A DNA stretch of 64,000 nucleotides from Leifsonia sp. C5G2. GTDB taxonomy: Bacteria; Actinomycetota; Actinomycetes; Actinomycetales; Microbacteriaceae. Positions within the stretch are counted from its first letter, which is position 1. Every line of letters begins with the position of its first letter. The stretch spans positions 62,001-126,000 of the forward strand of contig NZ_JABFMV010000006.1 in the NCBI RefSeq assembly GCF_013359685.1, in the 5' to 3' direction. The notes below the pieces were generated by a model that worked only from the letters and a program-made list of their open reading frames with translations, searched no databases and was not told the DNA's origin. Positions 34,636 through 44,558 of the stretch are shown here, one piece after another. The position numbers were made by a program, and so were the translations under genes.

Positions 34636-34738
34636 ATCCACAGTTTAGGGACGACCGCCGACCCCGCCCGCGCCGGTGGCTAAGGTGGTTGCCGTGGACA
34701 CGATCCACGCCGTCCCATGATCGCTCAAGGAGTCAGCG

Positions 34739-37285
34739 TTGCCCGGAGAAAACCTCACCCGCATCGAAGCACAGGAGCGCGCGTCGCTCGTCCGCACCCA
34801 CAGCTATGACGTCAGCCTCGATCTGACCACCGGGCCGGAGACCTTCCGCAGCACCACGACCGTGCGGTTCTCGGCGAAGAAAGGGTCGTCGACGTTCATC
34901 GACGCGATCACCCGGACGGTGCACTCGGTCACCCTGAACGGCGTGGAGCTCGACCCCGCCGCGGTGAGCGACGGCGTGCGCATCCAGCTCGACGGCCTCG
35001 AGGATGAGAACGAGCTGACCGTCGACGCCGACGCGATCTACACCAACACCGGTGAGGGCCTGCACCGCTTCGTCGACCCGGTCGACGGCGAGGTGTACCT
35101 GTACAGCCAGTTCGAGGTGCCCGACTCGCGGCGCATGTTCGCCGTCTTCGAGCAGCCCGACCTGAAGGCGCAGTTCACGTTCACCGTCACAGCGCCCGCG
35201 CACTGGGCGGTCGTGAGCAACTCCCCCACGCCCGAGCCGACCGACGCCGGCGACGGCAAGAAGGTCTGGGCGTTCGCTCCCACCCCGGTCATCTCCTCGT
35301 ACATCACCGCGCTGATCGCCGGACCGTACGAGTCCGTCCACAGCGAGCTCACCAGCCGCGACGGCCGGACCATCCCGCTCGGCGTGTACGCGCGCAAGAG
35401 CCTGGCCGAATATCTGGACGCCGACTACATCTTCGACAAGACGCGCGAGGGCTTCGCCTTCTACGAGGAGCGCTTCGACTACGCCTACCCGTTCGAGAAG
35501 TACGACCAGCTGTTCGTGCCGGAGTTCAACGCGGGCGCGATGGAGAACGCGGGCGCGGTCACCTTCACCGAGACCTACGTCTTCCGGTCGAAGGTCACCG
35601 ACGCGATCAAGGAGCGCCGGGTCGTCACGATCCTGCACGAGCTGGCCCACATGTGGTTCGGCGACCTGGTCACCATGAAGTGGTGGAACGACCTGTGGCT
35701 GAACGAGTCGTTCGCGGAGTACGCGTCCACCCTCGCCACCGCAGAGGCGACCGAGTGGACCGAGGCGTGGACGACGTTCGCCGCTATGGAGAAGAGCTGG
35801 GCGTACCGCCAGGACCAGCTGCCCTCGACGCACCCGATCGTCGCCACGATCAACGACCTGGAGGACGTGCAGGTCAACTTCGACGGCATCACGTACGCCA
35901 AGGGCGCCTCGGTGCTCAAGCAGCTCGTCGCCTGGGTCGGCCAGGACGACTTCCTCGCCGGTGTCGCGCAGTACTTCAAGAAGCACGCGCACGGCAACAC
36001 CGAGCTCAAGGACCTGCTGGTCGAGCTGGAGGCCACGAGCGGCCGCGACCTGACCGACTGGTCGAAGAAGTGGCTCGAGACGGCCGGCGTCAACACGCTG
36101 CGCCCGGAGCTGTCGGTGGATGCGGACGGAACCATCACGTCGTTCGCGGTGCTGCAGTCCGCGGCGGCCGACCACCCGACCATCCGCCCGCACCGCCTCG
36201 CGATCGGCCTCTACAACCTCCGCGAGGGCAAGCTCGTGCGCGACCAGCGGATCGAGCTCGACGTCGACGGCGAGCGCACCGAGGTCGCCGAGCTGGTCGG
36301 CACGAAGCGTCCCGACCTGGTGCTGATCAACGACGACGACCTCGCCTACGCCAAGATCCGTCTCGACGAGGCGTCGCTGGCGGTCGCGATCGAGCACCTG
36401 TCCGACATCGAGAGCCCGCTCGCCCGCTCCCTGGTCTGGGGCGCCGTCTGGGATGCGACCCGCGACGCCGAGACGAGCGCGAGCGACTACGTGCGCCTGG
36501 TGCTGGGCAACATCGCCTCGGAGACCGAGTCGACCACCATCCGCACCACGCTCAACCAGCTCGTGCTCGCTGCGAACGCCTACGTCGCTCCCGAGCGGCA
36601 GACGGAGACCGCGCACGCCGCGGCCGACGCGCTGTGGGAGCTCGCCAAGGGCGCGGCGGCGGGCAGCGACGCGCAGTTCCAGTTCGTCAAGTTCTTCGCC
36701 GCGCTCGCGTCGACGGACGAGCAGCTGGCCACCATCGCAGGCCTCCGAGACGGCTCGATCGCCCTCGACGGCCTCACGGTCGACACCGACCTGTCGTGGG
36801 AGCTCCTCATCGCGCTCGTCGCGGGCGGCGCGGCGGGCACGGCGGAGATCGACGCGGCCCTCGCGGCGGACAACACCGCGAACGGCGGCCAGTTCGCCGC
36901 GCAGGCACGCGCGAGCATCCCGACGCTCGAGGGCAAGCAGGCGGCGTGGGACTCGGTGTTCGGCTCCGACAGCCTGCCGAACACGATCGTCCGCTACACC
37001 GGGATCGGGTTCCAGCGCGCGAAGGAGAAGAGCGTGCTCGCCGCGTTCGTCGAGCCGTACTTCGCGGCGCTGCAGGGCATCTGGACCTCGCGCACCTACA
37101 AGATCGCGGAGTACCTGGTCGAGGGCATGTACCCGGCGCCCCTCGCGAACGAGGAGCTGCGCGACGCGACCCGCGCGTGGCTCGACGCCAACAGCGAGCC
37201 GGCGGCGCTCCGCCGCATGGTGGTGGAGAACCTCGCCGGGGTGGAGCGCGCGCTCGCGGCGCAGAAGCGCGACGCCTCCGCCTGA
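34739..37285 (+). CDS. pepN: Aminopeptidase N
   Basis: 848 residues, standard for M1 peptidases. The exopeptidase motif GAMEN is near residues 265-269, the zinc motif HELAH near 300-304 and the third ligand in LNESFAEYAST some 19 residues later. It removes N-terminal residues from peptides in the cytoplasm. The start is TTG at 34739, chosen because AAGGAG (34727-34732) sits 6 nt upstream. It diverges from rpiB as in mycobacteria and is followed by a strong terminator. Confidence 0.95.
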   Translation: MPGENLTRIEAQERASLVRTHSYDVSLDLTTGPETFRSTTTVRFSAKKGSSTFIDAITRTVHSVTLNGVELDPAAVSDGVRIQLDGLEDENELTVDADAIYTNTGEGLHRFVDPVDGEVYLYSQFEVPDSRRMFAVFEQPDLKAQFTFTVTAPAHWAVVSNSPTPEPTDAGDGKKVWAFAPTPVISSYITALIAGPYESVHSELTSRDGRTIPLGVYARKSLAEYLDADYIFDKTREGFAFYEERFDYAYPFEKYDQLFVPEFNAGAMENAGAVTFTETYVFRSKVTDAIKERRVVTILHELAHMWFGDLVTMKWWNDLWLNESFAEYASTLATAEATEWTEAWTTFAAMEKSWAYRQDQLPSTHPIVATINDLEDVQVNFDGITYAKGASVLKQLVAWVGQDDFLAGVAQYFKKHAHGNTELKDLLVELEATSGRDLTDWSKKWLETAGVNTLRPELSVDADGTITSFAVLQSAAADHPTIRPHRLAIGLYNLREGKLVRDQRIELDVDGERTEVAELVGTKRPDLVLINDDDLAYAKIRLDEASLAVAIEHLSDIESPLARSLVWGAVWDATRDAETSASDYVRLVLGNIASETESTTIRTTLNQLVLAANAYVAPERQTETAHAAADALWELAKGAAAGSDAQFQFVKFFAALASTDEQLATIAGLRDGSIALDGLTVDTDLSWELLIALVAGGAAGTAEIDAALAADNTANGGQFAAQARASIPTLEGKQAAWDSVFGSDSLPNTIVRYTGIGFQRAKEKSVLAAFVEPYFAALQGIWTSRTYKIAEYLVEGMYPAPLANEELRDATRAWLDANSEPAALRRMVVENLAGVERALAAQKRDASA

Positions 37286-37299
37286 GCGGCAGCACACGA

Positions 37300-37332
37300 C
37301 ACGCGGGGCCCTGCCGGATGGCGGGCCCCGCG
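37300..37332 (+). terminator. Terminator of pepN
   Basis: ACGCGGGGCCC (37300-37310) and GGGCCCCGCGT (37322-37332) are perfect 11-nt arms with an 11-nt loop, starting 15 nt after the pepN stop. Confidence 0.8.
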
Positions 37333-37406
37333 TGCCATGTCCGCCGTCGCCGTCGTCGTACCGCGGGACGATGACGGCGGGGCACCTGCGCCCCTAGTCT
37401 CGGAGC

Positions 37407-38318
37407 ATGATCCAACTCGATCACCTCACCAAACGATTCGGTTCCAAGACCGCCGTCGACGACATCACCGTGACCATCCAGCCGGGCAAGGTCACCGGCT
37501 TCCTCGGGCCGAACGGGGCGGGCAAGTCGACGACCATGCGCATGATCATGGGGCTCGACCGCCCGACCGCAGGCCGCGCCCTGATCAACGGGAAGCGCTA
37601 CGCCGAGTTCCGCTCCCCTCTCACCGAGGTGGGAGCGCTGCTCGACGCGAAGGCCGTGCACACCGGCCGCACCGCCTACTCGCACCTGCTGGCGATGGCG
37701 GCGACCCACGGCATCCCGAAGGCCCGCGTGCACGAGGTCATCGGCATGACCGGCCTCGACTCGGTCGCGACCAAGCGCGTCGGCGGCTTCTCGCTCGGCA
37801 TGGGGCAGCGGCTCGGGATCGCCGCGGCCATGCTCGGCGACCCGGCGACCCTCATACTCGACGAGCCGGTCAACGGCCTCGACCCCGAGGGCGTGCTCTG
37901 GGTGCGGCAGTTCGCGCGGCACCTGGCAAGCCAGGGCCGGACGGTGTTCCTCTCGTCGCACCTGATGAGCGAGATGGCCCAGACCGCCGACCACATCGTG
38001 ATCCTCGGCCGCGGTCGCGTCCTCGCCGACGCACCGGTCGACCAGATCCTCGCCGGGGCCACCCGCCACGCGGTGCGCGTCCGCACGCCGCAGCCGGACG
38101 AGCTGGGCCGCGCCGTCGCCGGCGCGGACGTCGCCATCACCGGCATCGAGGCCCAGCTGTTCGAGGTCACCGGCCTCACCGCCGCGCAGATCGGGGAGGC
38201 GGCGGCACGCAACGGCATCGTGCTGCACGAGCTGACCCCGCTCAGCGCCTCCCTCGAGGACGCCTACCTCGAGCTCACCCAGGACGATGTCGAGTACCGC
38301 ACGGAGGTCAGCCGATGA
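37407..38318 (+). CDS. ABC transporter ATP-binding protein
   Basis: 303 residues. Walker A GPNGAGKST near residues 37-45, signature FSLGMGQRLGIAA, Walker B LILDEPVNGLDPEG, and the H-loop in SSHLMSEM. The C-terminal part is the short extra domain common in DrrA/CcmA-like exporters. It pairs with the next gene's permease. TAGTCT ends 6 nt before the ATG, so the operon mRNA is probably leaderless. It heads an ABC-permease-kinase-regulator operon. Confidence 0.93.
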   Translation: MIQLDHLTKRFGSKTAVDDITVTIQPGKVTGFLGPNGAGKSTTMRMIMGLDRPTAGRALINGKRYAEFRSPLTEVGALLDAKAVHTGRTAYSHLLAMAATHGIPKARVHEVIGMTGLDSVATKRVGGFSLGMGQRLGIAAAMLGDPATLILDEPVNGLDPEGVLWVRQFARHLASQGRTVFLSSHLMSEMAQTADHIVILGRGRVLADAPVDQILAGATRHAVRVRTPQPDELGRAVAGADVAITGIEAQLFEVTGLTAAQIGEAAARNGIVLHELTPLSASLEDAYLELTQDDVEYRTEVSR

Positions 38319-39184
38319 GCACCGCCACCGCATCCACCCGCCCGGCTCCCGGGCACCCGCACTCCTCGCTCGGGCGGCTCAGCTTCCCGCGCGTGGTCCG
38401 CTCCGAGTGGATCAAGCTGCGCACCCTGCGCTCCACCTTCTGGACCCTGGGCAGCGCCGTCGTCCTCGTCGTCGGCATCGCGACGCTGGTCGCTGCCGCC
38501 ATCCCGGAGAAGTCCGTGCTGGTCGGCGAGGTCCCCGCCGCACGGCGTGCTGCGATCGAGGCCCAGGCCGCGGAGTTCGGCAACACCGCCGCCACCGCGG
38601 GCCTGACGTTCGCGTCGCTGGTCATCGCCGTGCTCGGCGTGCTCGTCATCAGCGGCGAGTTCTCGACCGGGATGATCCGCTCCTCCTTCGCGGCCGTCCC
38701 GCGCCGGTTCCCGGTCTTCGCAGCCAAGACGCTGGTGCTGTTCGTCGTGGCGTTCGTCATCGGCCTGATCTCGTCGGCCGCGTCGTGGGCGGTGGCCATC
38801 CCGATCCTCAACGGGAAGGGCTACAGCGGCGACCTGATGTCGTCCGACACCCTCTGGGCGATTCTCGGAGCCGCGCTCTACCTCGGGCTCGTCGCCGTGT
38901 TCTCGCTCGGCGTCGGCGCCATCCTGAAGTCCACCGCGGGTGGCATCGCCGCCGCGCTCGGCGTGCTGCTCGTGCTGCCGATCATCGCCAGCGTGGTGAG
39001 CGGGCTGACCCGCACCGAGTGGCTGGCCGACGCCCAGCGCTACCTGCTGAGCAACGCGGGACAGGGCATCTCGGGCGTCGCCAACGGCGGCCTGGAGCCG
39101 TGGGTGAACGTCGTCACGGTGCTGGTCTGGTCGGCGGTCGCCTTCATCGCCGGGGCCCTGCTGCTCCAGCGCAGGGACGCCTGA
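38315..39184 (+). CDS. ABC transporter permease (ABC-2 type)
   Basis: 289 residues with about six membrane segments. A cytoplasmic N-terminus (RVVRSEWIKLRTLRSTFWTLG) leads into the first helix, a layout typical of ABC-2 permeases linked to LiaS/DesK-like systems. The substrate is unknown. The ATG overlaps the stop of the ATP-binding gene (ATGA). A two-component system follows at once, suggesting that it controls or senses this exporter. Confidence 0.9.
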   Translation: MSTATASTRPAPGHPHSSLGRLSFPRVVRSEWIKLRTLRSTFWTLGSAVVLVVGIATLVAAAIPEKSVLVGEVPAARRAAIEAQAAEFGNTAATAGLTFASLVIAVLGVLVISGEFSTGMIRSSFAAVPRRFPVFAAKTLVLFVVAFVIGLISSAASWAVAIPILNGKGYSGDLMSSDTLWAILGAALYLGLVAVFSLGVGAILKSTAGGIAAALGVLLVLPIIASVVSGLTRTEWLADAQRYLLSNAGQGISGVANGGLEPWVNVVTVLVWSAVAFIAGALLLQRRDA

Positions 39185-39192
39185 CCGGTCAC

Positions 39193-40563
39193 GTGACCCA
39201 GGGCGCCACGACGACGGACACCCCGGGCGGGCTCGAACTTCCGAGACCGCCCGGGGTGATCCGTCGTTTCTTGGCGGCGCATCCCGTCGTCGTGGACGTG
39301 ACGGTGGCGGCCGTCTACCTGATCCCGTCGCTCCTCGGAGCGATCGTGCTCTCGGCGCGGAACCCCACCCCCCAGGAGATCGCCCACCTGGCGCTCACCC
39401 TGGTCGCGGGCATCGCCCTGCTCGGCCGGCGCCACCAGCCGGCCGTGGTCTTCGCCCTCGCCACGGTGCTGCTCGGCGCGAGCGTGTTCCTCGGCCGGGA
39501 CATGGATGTGGTGCCCACGCTGATCGCGCTGTACGCGCTCGCGGTCTACCGCTCCATCCGCGCAGCCTGGGTCGCTTTCGGCGTGACCGCTGCGGTGACC
39601 GTCGTCACCGCGACCGTGGAGACCGTGCTGGTCCAGGTGCGCGCCTTCGCTCCGCTGGACACACCGGCGGCGCATGCGGGCATCCTCGCGCTCTCGTTCT
39701 CGGTGGTCGCCGTGCTCATCGGCAGCAACGTCGGCAGCCGCCGCCGGTACCTGGACGCGCTCATCGAGCGCGCCCGCCAGCTCGCGCGCGAGCGCGATCA
39801 GCAGGCCGAGATCGCGGCGGCCGCCGAACGCAGCCGGATCGCCCGCGAGATGCACGACATCGTCTCGCACAGTCTGACCGTGATGATCACGCTGGCGGAC
39901 GGCTCCGCCCGGCTCGTCGATTCTGCCGCCCGATCCGAGGGGGGCGTGGCGCGGGAGGACGACGCCCCCACCCCACTCGACCGCTCGGCCGAGACCATGC
40001 GGCTCGTCGCCGAGACCGGCCGCGGCGCGCTCGCCGACATGCGCCGGCTGCTCGGCGTGCTTCGCGACGGAGACGGGGACGCGGCCCGCGAACCGCAGCC
40101 CGGCGTCGCCGAGCTCGGCGACCTCGTCGAGACGTTCCGCGCCGCAGGCCTCCCGGTGCGGATCACCGTCTCCGGCACCCCGCCGGACGACGTCGGCCAG
40201 CAGCTGACCGTGTACCGCGTGGTGCAGGAGGGGCTCACCAATGTGCTCCGCTACGCATCGACGGCGACCGCCGTGCGCGTCGTCATCGTCTTCCAGCCCG
40301 GCAGCGTGATCATCACGGTGGACGACGACGCCGCGCTGCACCCCGAGGCGGCCCAGGGCTCGGGTCGCGGCCTCGTCGGCCTGCGCGAGCGCGTCGGCCT
40401 CTACGGCGGGACGCTGGAAGCGGGTCCGAGGCCGGGCGGCGGCTGGCGCGTGCGCACCGTGTTCGACGCGGTGCGCGGGCGGTCCGACGCCGAAGCCGGC
40501 ACGCCGGCCCCGGCCCGGCCGGCACCCGCGATACCCGACCACACCCTCGAGGAGACCCTGTGA
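39193..40563 (+). CDS. Sensor histidine kinase, HisKA_3 type
   Basis: 456 residues from the GTG at 39193. About four to five membrane segments in the first 170 residues, then a coiled segment, the phospho-His box RSRIAREMHDIVSHSL, and the ATPase domain ending in GSGRGLVGLRERV. The start is the least certain part, because no strong ribosome-binding site precedes it; it begins 9 nt after the permease stop. Its stop overlaps the regulator start (GTGA). Confidence 0.9.
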   Translation: MTQGATTTDTPGGLELPRPPGVIRRFLAAHPVVVDVTVAAVYLIPSLLGAIVLSARNPTPQEIAHLALTLVAGIALLGRRHQPAVVFALATVLLGASVFLGRDMDVVPTLIALYALAVYRSIRAAWVAFGVTAAVTVVTATVETVLVQVRAFAPLDTPAAHAGILALSFSVVAVLIGSNVGSRRRYLDALIERARQLARERDQQAEIAAAAERSRIAREMHDIVSHSLTVMITLADGSARLVDSAARSEGGVAREDDAPTPLDRSAETMRLVAETGRGALADMRRLLGVLRDGDGDAAREPQPGVAELGDLVETFRAAGLPVRITVSGTPPDDVGQQLTVYRVVQEGLTNVLRYASTATAVRVVIVFQPGSVIITVDDDAALHPEAAQGSGRGLVGLRERVGLYGGTLEAGPRPGGGWRVRTVFDAVRGRSDAEAGTPAPARPAPAIPDHTLEETL

Positions 40564-41234
40564 CCGACGCCCCCGTCCGCATCCTGCTCGTCGACGACCA
40601 GCAGCTGGTGCGTCTCGGCTTCCGGATGGTGCTGGAGGCCGAGCCCGACCTGGTCGTCGTCGGCGAGGCCCGCGACGGCGCCGAGGCCGTGCGGCTGACC
40701 TCCGGGCTCAAACCCGACGTCGTGCTGATGGACGTCCGCATGCCCGTGCTCGACGGCATCGAGGCGACCCGGCGGATCGTGGACGCCGACCCGGCCGCAC
40801 GCATCATCATCCTGACCACGTTCGACCTCGACGAGTACGCCTTCGGCGGCCTGCGTGCGGGCGCCAGCGGCTTCCTGCTGAAGGACGCGCGCCCGGAGGA
40901 GCTGACCTCCGCGGTCCGTGCGGTCGCCGCGGGCGACGCCGCCGTCTCCGGCCGGGTCACCCGCGCGATGCTGGAGCTCTTCGCCGACCGGCTTCCCGCG
41001 GGCGCGGCGGCTGCACGTGGAGGTGTAGACCCGGCCGCCGCGCTCACCCCGCGCGAGCGCGAGATCCTGCTCGCCATCGGCGAAGGCCTCAGCAATGGCG
41101 AGATCGGCGCGCGCTTCTACCTGACGGAGTCGACGGTGAAGACGCACGTCGGCCGCGTGCTGTCGAAGCTGCAGCTTCGCGACCGGGTGCATGCGGTGAT
41201 CTTCGCGTACGAGAACGGGCTGCTGGAGCGGTGA
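40560..41234 (+). CDS. Response regulator, NarL/LuxR type
   Basis: 224 residues. Receiver: DDQQ near residues 12-15, phospho-Asp in VLMDVRMP (about residue 56) and Lys in FLLKDA. Output: LTPREREILLAIGEGLSNGEIGARFYLTESTVKTHV split across the LuxR helix-turn-helix. The GTG start overlaps the kinase stop. It is predicted to control the upstream ABC exporter operon. Confidence 0.94.
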   Translation: MTDAPVRILLVDDQQLVRLGFRMVLEAEPDLVVVGEARDGAEAVRLTSGLKPDVVLMDVRMPVLDGIEATRRIVDADPAARIIILTTFDLDEYAFGGLRAGASGFLLKDARPEELTSAVRAVAAGDAAVSGRVTRAMLELFADRLPAGAAAARGGVDPAAALTPREREILLAIGEGLSNGEIGARFYLTESTVKTHVGRVLSKLQLRDRVHAVIFAYENGLLER

Positions 41235-41277
41235 GTTCAGGGTCCGCCAAGCGGGTCGTCGGTAGGCTCGGTGGGGT

Positions 41278-42465
41278 ATGGAGATTCTGAAAGCGAACTT
41301 CTGGACCGACCTCGGCTCGTGGGCCGCCGAGGCCGGGTGGAACATCCTCAGCGCGGCGTGCATCGTCGGCGGCGCCTTCCTGCTCAGCTGGATCCTGCGC
41401 GTGGTCATCCGCAAGGTGGTCGCGCGCATCGTCAGCGGCGTCAAGAAGGGGCAGAACGTCTCCGACACGCAGGCGCTGGTCGCCTCGCCCCTGGCGGCGG
41501 TGCGGCTGGTGCAGCGCACGCGGACCCTGGGCTCCGTGCTGACGAACATCGTCAACGTGACGATCGGCATCATCGCGATCATCCTCATCCTGAACGTGTT
41601 CGCGGCCAACGTGCTCGGCTCCCTCGCCCTGCTCACCGCCGCGATCGGCGCGGGCCTCGGTTTCGGCGCGCAGAACATCGTCAAGGACGTGCTCAACGGG
41701 CTGTTCATGGTCATGGAGGACCAGCTCGGGGTCGGCGATGTCGTCGACCTCGGGTCGGCGACCGGCGTCGTGGAGGCGGTCGGCATCCGGGTCACCCAGG
41801 TGCGCGATGTGAACGGGACACTGTGGTTCGTGCGCAACGGCGAGATCCTCCGCGTCGGCAACATGTCACAGGGCTGGGCGCGCGTCATCATCGACCTGGC
41901 CGTGCCGTACGACACCGACATCGAGGCGGTGCAGGCGAAGATGATGGAGGCCGCCACCGCGCTCGCGACGAGCACGAAGTGGCGCTCGCGCATCCTGGAC
42001 AAGCCCGAGCTGTGGGGGCTGGAGTCCATCTCGGCCGACGCCATGGTCATCCGCCTGGTGCTCAAGACGCGCACCACCGCGAAGGACGACGTCTCGCGCG
42101 AGCTGCGCGTCCGCCTCAAGCAGGCGCTCGACGAACTCGGCGTGAAGCTGCCGTCGCTCTCCGCGGTCGTACTGACCGGCTTCGACAGTGCGGCGAGCGT
42201 CGCCGGCGCGAAGCCGCCGCGGACCCGCCCGAGCCAGGTCGTGAACCCCGAGCCCCCGCTCAAGGGCCGCAAGGCGCGCGCGGCGGCCAAGCGGCAGGCG
42301 GCCACCCCGGCCGACCCGGGCACGGCGCCGGGCACCTCGCCGGCCACGGCCCCCAAGACCCCCGCGAAGCGGCCGGCCGACCCCGGTGCGATCCGCATCC
42401 AGCCCGCCATCGAGAACCGTCCGAAGCCCGAGGGCGCCGGCGACGGGGACGGGACGAAGCCGTGA
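41278..42465 (+). CDS. MscS family mechanosensitive ion channel
   Basis: 395 residues. Three membrane segments lead into the pore helix GAGLGFGAQNIVKDVLNG, then the beta-domain (EDQLGVGDVVDLG, GTLWFVRNGEI) typical of MscS. The last ~110 residues form an unusual basic, Pro/Ala-rich cytoplasmic tail. It releases solutes under osmotic down-shock. TAGGCT lies 9 nt before the ATG. Its stop overlaps the globin start (GTGA). Confidence 0.93.
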   Translation: MEILKANFWTDLGSWAAEAGWNILSAACIVGGAFLLSWILRVVIRKVVARIVSGVKKGQNVSDTQALVASPLAAVRLVQRTRTLGSVLTNIVNVTIGIIAIILILNVFAANVLGSLALLTAAIGAGLGFGAQNIVKDVLNGLFMVMEDQLGVGDVVDLGSATGVVEAVGIRVTQVRDVNGTLWFVRNGEILRVGNMSQGWARVIIDLAVPYDTDIEAVQAKMMEAATALATSTKWRSRILDKPELWGLESISADAMVIRLVLKTRTTAKDDVSRELRVRLKQALDELGVKLPSLSAVVLTGFDSAASVAGAKPPRTRPSQVVNPEPPLKGRKARAAAKRQAATPADPGTAPGTSPATAPKTPAKRPADPGAIRIQPAIENRPKPEGAGDGDGTKP

Positions 42466-42860
42466 GCATCCCGGTCGGGCCGCAGCCCAGCTTCTTCGAC
42501 CAGATCGGCGGTCACGAGACGTTCCAGCGGCTCGTAGACGCCTTCTACGACGGCGTCGCCGCCGATCCCGTGCTGCGGCCGATGTACCCGAAGGAAGACC
42601 TCGGGCCCGCGAAGGAGCGGCTGGTGCTGTTCCTGGAGCAGTACTGGGGCGGCCCGACGACGTACAGCGAGCAGCGCGGCCACCCCCGCCTGCGGATGCG
42701 GCACAACCCGTTCAAGGTCAACCCGGACGCCCGCGACCGGTGGCTGGCCCACATGCGGGTCGCGGTCGACGGCCTGGGACTTGCGCCGCTGCAGGAGGAG
42801 ACCCTCTGGAATTACCTGGAGCGGGCCGCGTTCGCTATGGTCAACACATTCGAGGAGTAG
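42462..42860 (+). CDS. glbO: Group II truncated hemoglobin (GlbO-like)
   Basis: 132 residues. Start of helix B has TyrB10 (FYDGV), the proximal His81 lies in MRHNPFKV, and Trp94 is the G8 Trp of the group. It binds O2 or NO with a heme cofactor. The GTG overlaps the MscS stop. In mycobacteria glbO lies a few genes from pepN, and the same is true here. Confidence 0.93.
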   Translation: MSIPVGPQPSFFDQIGGHETFQRLVDAFYDGVAADPVLRPMYPKEDLGPAKERLVLFLEQYWGGPTTYSEQRGHPRLRMRHNPFKVNPDARDRWLAHMRVAVDGLGLAPLQEETLWNYLERAAFAMVNTFEE

Positions 42861-42895
42861 CCCTCGCAGCCATCCCGGTGCCGAAGGAGACACGG

Positions 42896-44542
42896 ATGAC
42901 CAACGAACCCGACGCGATCGTCGTCGGCGCCGGCCTCTCCGGGCTGGTCGCCGCATCCGAACTGCTGGACGCAGGACGGCGGGTGACCATCGTCGAACAG
43001 GAGCCGTCGGCGTCCTTCGGCGGCCAGGCGTGGTGGTCGTTCGGCGGGCTGTTCCTCATCGACTCCCCCGAGCAGCGCAGGATGGGCGTGCACGACTCCC
43101 TCGCGCTCGCCCGCGACGACTGGTTCGGCACCGCCCGCTTCGACCGCGCGGAGGACCACTGGCCGCGGCAGTGGGCGGAGGCGTACCTGCAGTTCGCCGC
43201 GGGCGAGAAGCGCGCCTGGCTGCACGAGAAGGGCGTGCGGTTCTTCCCGGTCGTGGGCTGGGCCGAGCGCGGCGACGGACGCGCAGGCGGCCACGGCAAC
43301 TCGGTGCCGCGGTTCCACATCACCTGGGGCACCGGTCCAGGAGTCGTGGAGCCGTTCGCGCGCCGCGTGCAATCGGCAGCGGCGAACGGCCGGGCGGCGA
43401 TCCGCAACCGCCACCGGGTGGACGAGCTGATCGTCGAGGACGGCCGCGTCGTCGGCGTGCGCGGCGCGGTGCTCGCGCCCGACCCGGCCGAGCGCGGTGC
43501 CCCGAGCAACCGCGAGATCGTCGGCGACTTCGAGCTGCGGGCGCCTGTCGTGATCGTCGCGTCCGGCGGCATCGGCGGCAACCACGACCTGGTGCGGGCC
43601 GCGTGGCCGGCACGGCTGGGCGAACCTCCCGCGCACATGCTCTCGGGCGTTCCCGCGCACGTCGACGGGCGGATGCTCGGCATCGCGGAGACCGCGGGCG
43701 CGCACCTGATCAACGGCGACCGGATGTGGCACTACACCGAGGGCATCCAGAACTGGGACCCGGTGTGGGAGCGGCACGGCATCCGCATCCTGCCCGGGCC
43801 GTCGTCGCTGTGGCTGGACGCGCACGGCGACCGGCTGCCGTCGCCGCTCTACCCCGGGTTCGACACGCTCGGGACGCTGGAGCACCTGCGGCGGACCGGG
43901 TCGGACTACAGCTGGTTCGTGCTGACGCAGAGGATCATCGAGAAGGAGTTCGCGCTCTCCGGCAGCGAGCAGAATCCCGACCTGACCGGCAAGGACGTGC
44001 GGCTGCTCGCCAAGCGGGTCGCGCCGGGCGCTCCGGGGCCCGTGGAGGCGTTCAAGCAGCACGGCGCGGACTTCGTCGTCGCCGACACGCTCGACGAGCT
44101 CCTGGCCGGGATGCAGCGCATCGCGGACGTGCCGCTCGACACCGAGCTGGTCGCCCGGCACGTGCGCGAGCGCGACCGGCAGCTCGACAACGACTTCGGG
44201 AAGGACCTGCAGCTGGCCGCCATCCGCTCGGCGCGGAAGTACCGGGGCGACCGGCTCATCCGGGTGGCGTCGCCGCACAAGCTGCTCGACCCGGCGGCGG
44301 GACCGCTGATCGCCGTCAAGCTGCACATCCTGACCCGGAAGAGCCTCGGCGGGATCGAGACGGACCTCGACGGCCGCGTGCTCGGCGCGGACGGCTCGCC
44401 GGTGCCCGGGCTCTTCGCCGTCGGCGAGGCGGCGGGCTTCGGCGGCGGCGGGATGCACGGCTACCGCGCCCTCGAGGGCACGTTCCTCGGCGGCTGCCTC
44501 TTCTCCGGTCGCCAGGCCGGCCGCGCCGCCGCCCGCCCCTGA
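42896..44542 (+). CDS. FAD-binding dehydrogenase, 3-ketosteroid-dehydrogenase/fumarate-reductase fold
   Basis: 548 residues. The dinucleotide-binding motif VVGAGLSGLVAA is at residues 9-20, and the C-terminal FAD loop GLFAVGEAAGFGGGGMHGYRAL closes the fold; LGGIETDLDGRVL precedes it. This is the FAD_binding_2 class; relatives are annotated as KsdD-like. The substrate cannot be deduced. GAAGGAG lies about 7 nt before the ATG. A long inverted repeat follows. Confidence 0.88.
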   Translation: MTNEPDAIVVGAGLSGLVAASELLDAGRRVTIVEQEPSASFGGQAWWSFGGLFLIDSPEQRRMGVHDSLALARDDWFGTARFDRAEDHWPRQWAEAYLQFAAGEKRAWLHEKGVRFFPVVGWAERGDGRAGGHGNSVPRFHITWGTGPGVVEPFARRVQSAAANGRAAIRNRHRVDELIVEDGRVVGVRGAVLAPDPAERGAPSNREIVGDFELRAPVVIVASGGIGGNHDLVRAAWPARLGEPPAHMLSGVPAHVDGRMLGIAETAGAHLINGDRMWHYTEGIQNWDPVWERHGIRILPGPSSLWLDAHGDRLPSPLYPGFDTLGTLEHLRRTGSDYSWFVLTQRIIEKEFALSGSEQNPDLTGKDVRLLAKRVAPGAPGPVEAFKQHGADFVVADTLDELLAGMQRIADVPLDTELVARHVRERDRQLDNDFGKDLQLAAIRSARKYRGDRLIRVASPHKLLDPAAGPLIAVKLHILTRKSLGGIETDLDGRVLGADGSPVPGLFAVGEAAGFGGGGMHGYRALEGTFLGGCLFSGRQAGRAAARP

Positions 44543-44558
44543 CCGCCCCTCGCGCCCT

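Noticed and set aside
34733-37297. An 854-codon open frame antisense to pepN
   Set aside because: It mirrors pepN almost exactly, has no family motifs, and is rich in Arg/Val/Gly from the third-position GC bias; pepN on the other strand has complete M1 motifs and a ribosome-binding site.
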